A stretch of DNA of 5,438 nt from Calditrichia bacterium (GTDB lineage: Bacteria; Calditrichota; Calditrichia; JAJRVZ01). The notes beneath the pieces were generated by a model. That model did not search any database. It saw only the letters and a list, made by a program, of their open reading frames with translations, and was not told the DNA's origin. Shown piece after piece: positions 1 to 5,438 of the stretch. Both the position numbers and the translations under genes were made by a program. Where the stretch lies: contig DAOWAQ010000151.1 of assembly GCA_030634505.1 (NCBI GenBank), forward strand, positions 1-5,438, read 5' to 3'. Within the stretch, counting starts at the first letter, position 1. Each line of letters opens with the position of its first letter.

Positions 1-5
1 AAGGA
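1..5 (+). promoter_or_regulatory. Shine-Dalgarno site for egtD
   Basis: AAGGA lies seven bases before the TTG at 13. It supports that TTG as the start even though the frame is open to the window edge. No in-frame ATG lies near, so this site is the main evidence for the chosen start. Confidence 0.5.
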
Positions 6-12
6 AAATACG

Positions 13-1056
13 TTGGTCTTTTCAAATAATCTGGCAAAATTGGATTCTTTAGTAGATAGTTTTAAAAGAGAAATTTACAGCGAACGGTTTGCTGTCATTT
101 CTTTGGAAAATCCTGTTTCTAATGGAGATTTTGCGGATGACGTCAAAACAGGGTTAACTAATAGTACAAAATATCTTTTTCCAAAATATTTTTATGATTC
201 TAAAGGATCAGAACTTTTTGAAGAAATCACAAAATTGGAGGAATATTATCCCACTGAAACGGAAAGATCGATAATAAAAAATATTTCAATACGCCTTCCG
301 CAACTTGATGCAAATATCTCAACAATAGTTGAAATTGGAAGCGGAAGTTCGGAAAAAACCCGACATATCATAGAAGCATTTTCACATGCTCGAGATAAAG
401 TTTATTATGTTCCTTTAGATATTTCAGATATAATTATCGAATCCTCTAAAAAACTCTTACAGGAATTTGAAAACATCTATATTGAAGGAATTATCTCTGA
501 ATATGAAAATGGATTGCAGATTGCGTCTGAGGTAAATGAGGGTCCAAAGTTATATTTATTTTTGGGTTCAAGCATAGGAAATTTTACCCATGAAGAATCT
601 ATTGCCTTCTTAGAGAATCTTAGTTCCATAATGCAGGATCATGATAGATTATTGATTGGATTTGATCGAATTAAGGATCGGAATATTTTACAGAAAGCTT
701 ATGATGACAGCAAAGGTGTTACGGCAAAATTTAATTTGAATATTTTGGAAAGAATTAATAAAGAATTGAATGCAGATTTTAATTTGAAAGCATTTGATCA
801 TCTGTCGAAATTTAATGAAGAGAAAAGCAGGATTGAGATGCACCTGGTTTCTAATAAATTGCAGAAAGTGACCATTCGAGATTTGGGCCAGCAGATCCAA
901 TTTGAATCGGGTGAGACAATTCATACTGAGAATTCTTATAAATATACCCAGGCAATGATAAATAGATTAGCAGAAGAATCAGGATTTAAAATAGAAGAAA
1001 ATTTCACAGATAGCCGGGACTATTTTTCTCTATGCCTGTTTAAAACCAACAAATAA
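13..1056 (+). CDS. egtD: L-histidine Nalpha-methyltransferase (EgtD family)
   Basis: Predicted cytoplasmic SAM-dependent enzyme that trimethylates the alpha-amino group of L-histidine to hercynine, the entry step of ergothioneine synthesis. Family blocks appear in order: FPKYFYD (residues 56-62), LEEYYPTETER (75-85), the SAM-binding loop EIGSGSSEKT (107-116), PLDIS (134-138), LGSSIGNF (184-191), and a C-terminal substrate domain with AYDDSKGVTAKFN (229-241), RIEMHL (273-278) and TENSYKY (305-311). Against the Mycobacterium smegmatis enzyme as I remember it, the histidine-contacting residues are all kept: Tyr78, Asn190, Tyr230, Met276, Glu306 and Ser308, which favours histidine as substrate. 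The start is a TTG with AAGGA seven bases upstream. The frame is also open to the left edge and the first in-frame ATG is residue 207, so the true start could be further left. Residues 1 to about 24 precede the usual family beginning (SERFAVISLENP). The next gene follows after 48 bases. The family is very likely right; the exact start is uncertain. Confidence 0.9.
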   Translation: MVFSNNLAKLDSLVDSFKREIYSERFAVISLENPVSNGDFADDVKTGLTNSTKYLFPKYFYDSKGSELFEEITKLEEYYPTETERSIIKNISIRLPQLDANISTIVEIGSGSSEKTRHIIEAFSHARDKVYYVPLDISDIIIESSKKLLQEFENIYIEGIISEYENGLQIASEVNEGPKLYLFLGSSIGNFTHEESIAFLENLSSIMQDHDRLLIGFDRIKDRNILQKAYDDSKGVTAKFNLNILERINKELNADFNLKAFDHLSKFNEEKSRIEMHLVSNKLQKVTIRDLGQQIQFESGETIHTENSYKYTQAMINRLAEESGFKIEENFTDSRDYFSLCLFKTNK

Positions 1057-1104
1057 ATAAAATTTATTTATCCCCATTAGTCAAATATTATTAAATTCAT
1101 ATCC

Positions 1105-2250
1105 ATGCATGAATTTAAATTCCCAAACCGGGATAGTCTTAAAATTAAAGATATCAAAAAGATAAAAACTCCCGCTTTAGTTATATTTAAAAATTCTGTT
1201 ATAAAAAATATAAATACAATCAAATCCTATCTTGAACAGGTTTCACCAAATTCAGGATATAAACATCTCTGCCCACACGTCAAAACAAATAAATCTTCAT
1301 ACATGACGAAGTTGATGCTGGGCGCCGGAATAAATTTATTCAAATGCACACCCAATGAAGTTGAAATGCTAGTTGAAGCTGGAGCCAAAGAAATATTTGT
1401 TGCCTATCCATTACTTGAACAAAATGCCATTGAATTAGCAGAGCATATAAATGCAAATTCTGAAATAAATTTTCAGGTGCAAATAGGTTCTGTTGAACAT
1501 GCTGAAATTTTAAATAAAGTATCAATTAACAAAGATGTTATCTGGAATTATTTTATTGACACAGATGTTGGTATGCACAGAACAGGAACAGCAGCAAATA
1601 ACGTTTTCGAAGTATATAAAAAAATAAGTGAATGGAAAAATTTCAATTTTATCGGATTGCATGGTTACGACGGACACAATCATCACAAAAATAAAATACT
1701 GAGAGAATCTACATCTCGGGAAAGTATGGCAATCCTTTTGGATTTGTACAATCAATTTTTTAATAACGATATTCAAATCAACAAAATTATGGTAGCCGGG
1801 TCGCCATCGTTTCGTACAGATTTTGAGATTTTATATAAAGCGCTAAAAAATAATGTAGATATTTTAGTCTCACCCGGGACATGGATTTACTGGGATTCCC
1901 AATATGACAATATTTTACCCGGTGAATTTGAATTTGCGGCATTTGTTTTGGCACAGGTTATGGATTCTGCTGAAAATCAAATCACACTAAACTTAGGACA
2001 TAAAAGATGGGCTGCTGACCAGGGTGAAATTCAAATCTTCAGTGAACCTGAATTAAAGATCAAATCATTCAGTGAAGAACACACAGTATTATCTACCGAC
2101 AAATCTTCGCAATATAAAATTGGAGATTATGTTTTAATCGTTCCAAGACACATTTGTCCCACAGTTAATCTCTATGAAAATTTTACTTTAATTGGAAAAG
2201 AAGGTGAAATTGAACGTCTCTCGATACCAATTGACGCCAGAAACAGATAA
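1105..2250 (+). CDS. D-threonine aldolase / D-serine dehydratase family PLP enzyme (fold type III)
   Basis: Probable PLP- and metal-dependent enzyme acting on a D-beta-hydroxy amino acid: D-threonine to glycine plus acetaldehyde, or D-serine to pyruvate plus ammonia. The alanine-racemase-like barrel opens with TPALVIF (22-28) and carries the cofactor lysine Lys60 in PHVKTNK (57-63). GLHGYDGH (184-191), AGSPSF (231-236) and SPGTWIYWD (256-264) follow; SPGT..WD is typical of the D-threonine aldolase branch. The C-terminal domain shows LGHKRWAADQG, SEEH and VPRHICPTVNL, where His349 and Cys351 match the family's zinc ligands, and ends in the expected ARNR. The gene looks complete. Oddities: the usual PHVKTHK reads PHVKTNK (Asn62 for His), and no Shine-Dalgarno site precedes the ATG. 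ATG 1105 fits because the TPAL motif falls at a normal distance and an in-frame stop lies at 1078. It may share a transcript with egtD. Family certain, substrate not. Confidence 0.85.
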   Translation: MHEFKFPNRDSLKIKDIKKIKTPALVIFKNSVIKNINTIKSYLEQVSPNSGYKHLCPHVKTNKSSYMTKLMLGAGINLFKCTPNEVEMLVEAGAKEIFVAYPLLEQNAIELAEHINANSEINFQVQIGSVEHAEILNKVSINKDVIWNYFIDTDVGMHRTGTAANNVFEVYKKISEWKNFNFIGLHGYDGHNHHKNKILRESTSRESMAILLDLYNQFFNNDIQINKIMVAGSPSFRTDFEILYKALKNNVDILVSPGTWIYWDSQYDNILPGEFEFAAFVLAQVMDSAENQITLNLGHKRWAADQGEIQIFSEPELKIKSFSEEHTVLSTDKSSQYKIGDYVLIVPRHICPTVNLYENFTLIGKEGEIERLSIPIDARNR

Positions 2251-2380
2251 ATTTGCTCAATCATCAAGTTATCTCATGGGTGTCAGAATTAGTTTTATAT
2301 TTGATTAATACCACTCAATTAAATTAAGTAATAAAAAGATGGTTTATATTATACTAATTTAAAATAGAACTCACCCTAAA

Positions 2381-2403
2381 TCCCTCTCTTGATAAGAGAG
2401 GGA
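2381..2403 (+). terminator. Perfect hairpin with short T-run, possible weak terminator after the D-threonine aldolase gene
   Basis: TCCCTCTCTT pairs perfectly with AAGAGAGGGA over 10 base pairs around a 3-base GAT loop, and CTTTT follows. The stem is stable but the T-run is only four, and the hairpin lies 131 bases after the stop codon. It is the left half of the palindromic repeat, so any terminator role would be secondary. Confidence 0.3.
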
Positions 2404-2425
2404 CTTTTGGTTTGCGGAACTATAG

Positions 2426-2450
2426 CCCCTTCTCTTTTTAAGAGAATGGG
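2426..2450. repeat. Second hairpin of the palindromic element
   Basis: TTCTCTT (2430-2436) pairs with AAGAGAA (2440-2446) around a TTT loop. After one C/T mismatch (2429/2447) the stem continues with three C-G pairs (2426-2428 with 2448-2450). It shares the CTCTT-NNN-AAGAG core of the hairpin at 2381-2403, showing that the two are copies of one unit. Confidence 0.7.
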
Positions 2451-2525
2451 TTGGGGATGAGTTATATCATGTTCCAAGTTTAACAGGATGCTCGTGATTT
2501 AATTTTAACTTAGTTTATTTCTCTC

Positions 2526-2554
2526 TTGGTTCTAATCTTCTGTATTTTTATATT
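2526..2554 (+). promoter_or_regulatory. Possible sigma70-type promoter for tdh-kbl
   Basis: TTGGTT (2526-2531) and TATATT (2549-2554) are separated by 17 bases and lie about 42 bases before the tdh start. The -10 box is good (5 of 6), the -35 box weak (3 of 6). The surrounding AT-rich sequence makes chance matches likely. If the organism belongs to Bacteroidota its promoter consensus differs and this call would not hold. Confidence 0.3.
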
Positions 2555-2582
2555 AGCATTATTTAATTTTGAAATATTGTTA

Positions 2583-2587
2583 AAGGA
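2583..2587 (+). promoter_or_regulatory. Shine-Dalgarno site for tdh
   Basis: AAGGA ends nine bases before ATG 2597. It favours this start over the in-frame ATG at 2606 (residue 4), for which the distance would be too long. Confidence 0.6.
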
Positions 2588-2596
2588 TATAAATAA

Positions 2597-3634
2597 ATGA
2601 AAACAATGAACGCACTTGTAAAAAAATATGCTAAGCCCGGTTTATGGCTGCAGGAGGTTCCTGTTCCCGAATCCGGAATTAACGATGTGGTAATTAAGAT
2701 AAAAAAAACCGCTATTTGTGGAACAGACATTCACATTTATAATTGGGATGAATGGGCGCAAAAAACAATTCCGGTTCCAATGGTAGTGGGTCATGAATAT
2801 GTTGGTACTGTCCATTCTTTTGGAAGTAATGTGAAAGGATTTAAAGAAGGCGACCTAGTCAGTGGTGAAGGGCATATTGTTTGCGGGCATTGCAGAAATT
2901 GTCTTGCCGGCAGGAGGCATTGGTGTAAAAATACGCAAGGAGTTGGTGTAAATCGTCCCGGTTCCTTTGCCGAATATGTTTGCATACCATCTTCGAATGT
3001 TTGGTTATGTGACCAGAATATTCCGGAAGATGTTTTATCGATTTTTGACCCCTATGGAAATGCCACACATACGGCTTTATCTTTTGATTTATTGGGTGAA
3101 GATATATTAATTACAGGCGCCGGTCCAATAGGAATAATGGCAGCGGCTATTGCCAAACATGCCGGAGCTCGATATGTTGTGATTACTGATGTAAATCCTT
3201 ATCGACTGGAATTGGCTAAAAAAATGGGAGTTACTCGTGCGGTAGATGTCACAAAAACTAAAATTAGAGATGTACAAAATGAATTAGGAATGACAGAAGG
3301 ATTTGATGTAGGATTAGAAATGTCTGGAGTTGGAATAGCATTTGAGAGTATGCTGGAAAATATGGTGCATGGCGGTAAAATTGCTTTGCTTGGTATCTTG
3401 CAACCGGAAACAAAAATAAATTGGGATTTGATTGTTTTTAATAGTCTATCTATTAAAGGAATCTATGGCAGAGAGATGTTCGAAACCTGGTATAAAATGA
3501 CGGTTATGATTCAGGGGGGATTAGATTTGACACCAATTATAACACATCGGTTTCATTATACTGAATTTGAAAAAGGATTTGAATTAATGAAATCCGGAAA
3601 TTCAGGTAAAATTATTCTAAACTGGCAAGATTAA
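2597..3634 (+). CDS. tdh: L-threonine 3-dehydrogenase
   Basis: Cytoplasmic zinc- and NAD-dependent medium-chain dehydrogenase oxidising L-threonine to 2-amino-3-oxobutyrate. The sequence closely follows E. coli Tdh (341 residues; here 345). Catalytic-zinc region: CGTDIHIYNWDEW with Cys41 and His46, then GHEYVG (65-70) with His66-Glu67. His93 in SGEGHIVC is the counterpart of E. coli His90. The structural-zinc cysteines are Cys96, Cys99, Cys102 and Cys110. The Rossmann loop is GAGPIG (174-179), with Asp198 ending the second strand (VVITD), as expected for NAD rather than NADP. The Tdh signature GIYGREMFETWYKM starts at Gly288, and THRF, which helps define substrate specificity, is present. The start has a Shine-Dalgarno site. 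The gene is complete, and kbl begins 50 bases downstream with its own strong ribosome binding site, so the unstable 2-amino-3-oxobutyrate can pass straight to Kbl. Very sure. Confidence 0.97.
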   Translation: MKTMNALVKKYAKPGLWLQEVPVPESGINDVVIKIKKTAICGTDIHIYNWDEWAQKTIPVPMVVGHEYVGTVHSFGSNVKGFKEGDLVSGEGHIVCGHCRNCLAGRRHWCKNTQGVGVNRPGSFAEYVCIPSSNVWLCDQNIPEDVLSIFDPYGNATHTALSFDLLGEDILITGAGPIGIMAAAIAKHAGARYVVITDVNPYRLELAKKMGVTRAVDVTKTKIRDVQNELGMTEGFDVGLEMSGVGIAFESMLENMVHGGKIALLGILQPETKINWDLIVFNSLSIKGIYGREMFETWYKMTVMIQGGLDLTPIITHRFHYTEFEKGFELMKSGNSGKIILNWQD

Positions 3635-3670
3635 TTTGTAATAAAATTTGGTTGATTAAAATCAGCTATT

Positions 3671-3676
3671 AAGGAG
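3671..3676 (+). promoter_or_regulatory. Strong Shine-Dalgarno site for kbl
   Basis: AAGGAG with eight bases before ATG 3685 is the best ribosome binding site in the window. It suggests kbl is translated independently and efficiently within the tdh-kbl transcript. Confidence 0.7.
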
Positions 3677-3684
3677 AATAGAAA

Positions 3685-4869
3685 ATGTATGGGAGTGTTA
3701 AGGAATATTTAAAAAATACAATTCAGCAAATCGAACAGGACGGACTTTTTAAAGCTGAAAGAATAATTACCTCTCCCCAAGGTTCAAAAATACAGGTGAG
3801 CGGTGGTAAAGAAGTTATTAATATGTGTGCAAATAACTACCTTGGCTTATCCTCGCATCCGGATATTGTTAAGGCAGCCAGGTCAAGTTATGATGAATGG
3901 GGATATGGATTGTCATCGGTCCGATTTATATGCGGAACCCAGCAAATACATAAAATATTAGAAAATAAAATATCGGAATTTTTGGGAACAGAAGATACAA
4001 TTTTATATACATCATGTTTTGACGCCAACGGCGGTTTATTTGAAACTTTATTATCGGAAGAAGACGCTATTATCAGCGACGAATTAAATCATGCCAGTAT
4101 TATTGACGGAGTTCGATTAAGTAAAGCACAACGCTATCGCTATAAAAATAATGATATGAATGATCTTGAGCAAAAACTGAAAGAATCACAAAAAACAAGA
4201 TTCCGATTAATTGCAACGGATGGTGTTTTTTCGATGGATGGTTATATTGCGAATTTGAAAGGTATTTGCGATCTCTCTGATAAATATGATGCTATGGTAA
4301 TGGTAGATGATTCGCATGCAGTGGGTTTCATGGGTGATACGGGGCGAGGAACACATGAACATTGCAATGTAATGGGTCGAATTGATGTTATAACTGGGAC
4401 ACTTGGTAAAGCTTTGGGCGGTGCCAGTGGAGGTTATACAAGTGGCAGGAAAGAAATTATTGATCTACTGAGACAAAGGTCACGACCTTATTTGTTTTCA
4501 AATACAGTGGCACCAAGCATCGTGGCCGCTTCAATGAAAGTTATCGATATTTTAAGCGAATCTTCACAATTGCGTGATAAATTAATGGACAATACAAAAT
4601 ATTTCAGGGAAGAAATGGATAAACTTGGGTTTGATATTCTACCAGGAACACACCCAATAGTGCCAGTAATGCTGGGGGATGCCGCGCTGGCTCAAAAAAT
4701 GGCGGCACGACTACTTGAAAAAGGAATTTATGTCATCGGTTTTTCATTTCCTGTTGTTCCCAAAGGCAAAGCCAGAATCAGGGTACAGGTTTCAGCAGCA
4801 CATACGATGGATGATCTTAAATTTGCAGTGCAAATGTTCGGTGAAGTAAAACAGGAATTTGAAAAATAA
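3685..4869 (+). CDS. kbl: Glycine C-acetyltransferase (2-amino-3-ketobutyrate CoA ligase)
   Basis: PLP enzyme (fold type I, alpha-oxoamine synthase family) that cleaves 2-amino-3-oxobutyrate with CoA to glycine and acetyl-CoA, completing threonine breakdown begun by Tdh. It tracks E. coli Kbl end to end (398 residues; here 394). Visible motifs: CANNYLGL (48-55), SVRFICGTQ (78-86), SCFDANGG (110-117), Asn135-His136 where the histidine stacks on the cofactor ring, TDGVFSMDG (178-186), and VDDSHAVG (207-214) with Asp208 for the pyridine nitrogen. GTLGKALGG (238-246) holds the Schiff-base lysine Lys242 (E. coli Lys244). Arg366 in RIRVQVSAAHT is the expected substrate-carboxylate residue. Related synthases (HemA, BioF, SPT) share the fold, but overall similarity, adjacency to tdh and the ICGTQ block make Kbl clear. 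It is complete; the next frame begins one base after its stop. Confidence 0.97.
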   Translation: MYGSVKEYLKNTIQQIEQDGLFKAERIITSPQGSKIQVSGGKEVINMCANNYLGLSSHPDIVKAARSSYDEWGYGLSSVRFICGTQQIHKILENKISEFLGTEDTILYTSCFDANGGLFETLLSEEDAIISDELNHASIIDGVRLSKAQRYRYKNNDMNDLEQKLKESQKTRFRLIATDGVFSMDGYIANLKGICDLSDKYDAMVMVDDSHAVGFMGDTGRGTHEHCNVMGRIDVITGTLGKALGGASGGYTSGRKEIIDLLRQRSRPYLFSNTVAPSIVAASMKVIDILSESSQLRDKLMDNTKYFREEMDKLGFDILPGTHPIVPVMLGDAALAQKMAARLLEKGIYVIGFSFPVVPKGKARIRVQVSAAHTMDDLKFAVQMFGEVKQEFEK

Positions 4870-4870
4870 A

Positions 4871-5438
4871 TTGAATGATTTCACAGATTTGAAATCAGAT
4901 CTTGAAAAATCAGATTATTGGATTTTTGTTTTCCTTTTTCTGATTACATTTTTATCAAGATATTTTATAGTGGGTGGCGAATTCCATGGATATGGTTGGG
5001 ATTCTGGCAACTATGCTTTAGCAACAAAATCTTATTCAATACTTCAAACAAGACCTCATTGGCCTGGATATTTTTTACATGTAATAATAATTCAAATTAT
5101 CGATTATTTTATACAAAACACGTTCAAGACTATGATCAGCCTTTCAATGTTTTACTCTAGTTTTGGAATTTCTTTCTTTTATTTGTTGCTAAGATTTTGG
5201 TTTCACAAACGTGAAGTTTTTTTGATTTCTTTTATATTAATGAGCAATCCATTTGTTTGGTATTATGGATGTATGGAGGAAATGTATTCATTTGAGATAT
5301 TATTTAGTGTCGTATTGGTCTTTTTTTCTTTAAAGAATAAATTAATCTATATTACGCCGATTTTAATGGCATTGGGAGCCGGGGTTAGACCCAGTTCTGC
5401 TGTTTTATTATTTCCATTATATTTGTTTTTATGGTATT
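4871..5438 (+). CDS. Multi-spanning membrane protein, probable GT-C type glycosyltransferase (3' end outside the window)
   Basis: This frame is open from 4850, just inside kbl, to the right edge, giving 189 residues from TTG 4871. A short polar N-terminus (1-15) leads into a hydrophobic segment (about 16-34, WIFVFLFLITFLSRYFIV). A loop with HGYGWDSGNYALATKSY (39-55) and RPHWPGYFLHV (61-71) follows, then further hydrophobic segments near 89-107, 116-131, 141-153 and 158-168, then GVRPSSAVLLFPLYLF (171-186). An acidic residue just after the first membrane helix (Asp44), an HxPGY motif and a later G-RPS-..P pattern resemble lipid-linked-sugar glycosyltransferases of the GT-C fold (RgtA-D/PMT and DUF2723-type). 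That is recognition from memory, not a search. The start is unclear: candidates are TTG 4859, 4871 and 4889, none with a well-spaced Shine-Dalgarno site, and the first in-frame ATG is residue 88. Lying one base after kbl, it may be translationally coupled to it. Confidence 0.65.
   Translation, partial: MNDFTDLKSDLEKSDYWIFVFLFLITFLSRYFIVGGEFHGYGWDSGNYALATKSYSILQTRPHWPGYFLHVIIIQIIDYFIQNTFKTMISLSMFYSSFGISFFYLLLRFWFHKREVFLISFILMSNPFVWYYGCMEEMYSFEILFSVVLVFFSLKNKLIYITPILMALGAGVRPSSAVLLFPLYLFLWY

Larger units (their letters stand above)
2368..2463. repeat. Composite palindromic intergenic element (REP/BIME- or MITE-like)
   Basis: The 96-base stretch begins AACTCACCCTAAATCCCTCT and ends with GGGTTGGGGATGAGTT. 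The reverse complement of the right end (AACTCATCCCCAACCCATTC, then TCTT) matches the left end at most positions over about 24 bases if one base is gapped, so the ends form an imperfect terminal inverted repeat. Inside each end sits a hairpin with the same core, CTCTT-NNN-AAGAG. The element therefore reads as two copies of one unit in inverted orientation around an AT-containing spacer (about 2405-2425). It has no coding capacity and I see no clear target-site duplication. Pyrimidine-rich CTCACCC...CCCTCTC palindromes of this sort are, from general knowledge, common dispersed repeats between bacterial genes. Copy number in this genome cannot be judged from one window. Confidence 0.75.
2251..2596. 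other. 346-base intergenic region without a gene
   Basis: I see no credible coding frame on either strand. The first part, 2251-2367, is AT-rich with nothing recognisable. The centre, 2368-2463, is a palindromic repeat element, and 2464-2596 is the tdh leader with a possible promoter and the ribosome binding site. I looked for riboswitch-like architecture ahead of this threonine/glycine operon and saw none, only the two short hairpins of the repeat. Confidence 0.7.

Noticed and set aside
688..924. Minus-strand open frame inside egtD
   Set aside because: It lies wholly within a gene with strong family motifs and has no recognisable protein features; an antisense shadow of AT-rich coding sequence.
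1051..1069. AT-only inverted repeat (AAATAAAT/ATTTATTT) at the end of egtD, considered as a terminator
   Set aside because: The 8-base-pair stem has no G-C pair and no distinct T-run after it, so it is expected by chance in this composition.
1340..1776. Two minus-strand open frames inside the D-threonine aldolase homologue
   Set aside because: Both lie opposite conserved coding sequence, lack ribosome binding sites I can see, and give low-complexity hydrophobic translations.
2464..2596. Searched for a glycine or threonine-responsive riboswitch or leader peptide upstream of tdh
   Set aside because: No paired, conserved G-rich architecture and no threonine-rich short frame was visible in this AT-rich leader.
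2791..3068. Two overlapping minus-strand open frames inside tdh
   Set aside because: They are antisense to the highly conserved zinc-binding region of tdh and are explained by its codon usage.
3651..3666. Small hairpin (TGATT-AA-AATCA) between tdh and kbl, considered as a terminator or attenuator
   Set aside because: Two-base loop, short AT-rich stem and no T-run; tdh and kbl are expected to be co-transcribed.
4889..4915. Near-direct repeat TTGAAATCAGAT / TTGAAAAATCAGAT
   Set aside because: It encodes a short LKSD/LEKSD repetition at the N-terminus of the membrane protein and is too short to mean more than local duplication or chance.
4918..5160. An 80-codon + strand frame starting at a TTG after kbl
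   Set aside because: It overlaps the frame open from 4850 to the window edge, shows irregular composition and matches nothing I recognise, whereas the other frame gives regular membrane helices and GT-C-like motifs.

Overview
The window is an AT-rich (roughly one-third G+C by eye), densely coded bacterial segment with every gene on the + strand: four complete or near-complete enzyme genes and one membrane-protein gene cut by the right edge. The style (low G+C, clear AAGG-type ribosome binding sites on some genes and none on others, bacterial tdh-kbl, EgtD-type methyltransferase) suggests a Gram-negative bacterium, perhaps from the Bacteroidota/Ignavibacteria/Calditrichota/Marinimicrobia side of the tree. 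That placement is an impression, not a demonstrated assignment.

Left part (13-2250): an EgtD-family L-histidine Nalpha-methyltransferase (first dedicated step of ergothioneine synthesis), with all the histidine-pocket residues I can recall from the mycobacterial enzyme, followed 48 bases later by a fold-type III PLP enzyme of the D-threonine aldolase / D-serine dehydratase family. No EgtB or other ergothioneine gene is visible; one could lie just left of the window.

Middle (2251-2596): a 346-base gap without a gene. It holds a compact 96-base palindromic element at 2368-2463 (two hairpins in inverted orientation with matching outer ends, a REP/BIME- or MITE-like intergenic repeat), then a possible promoter and a Shine-Dalgarno site for the next gene.

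Right part (2597-5438): tdh and kbl, the classical two-enzyme route L-threonine -> 2-amino-3-oxobutyrate -> glycine + acetyl-CoA, almost certainly one operon. One base after the kbl stop, an open frame starts at a TTG and runs off the window. It encodes a multi-spanning membrane protein that looks like a GT-C type glycosyltransferase (RgtA-D/PMT/DUF2723-like). It has no in-frame ATG until residue 88.

Functionally, tdh-kbl and, if the D-threonine aldolase call is right, the second gene all turn threonine isomers into glycine; EgtD and the membrane protein have no obvious link to that. Most of the window is well-known metabolism. The points worth a second look are the intergenic palindromic element, the two genes forced onto non-ATG starts, the altered PLP-lysine motif in the D-threonine aldolase homologue, and the unidentified membrane protein.
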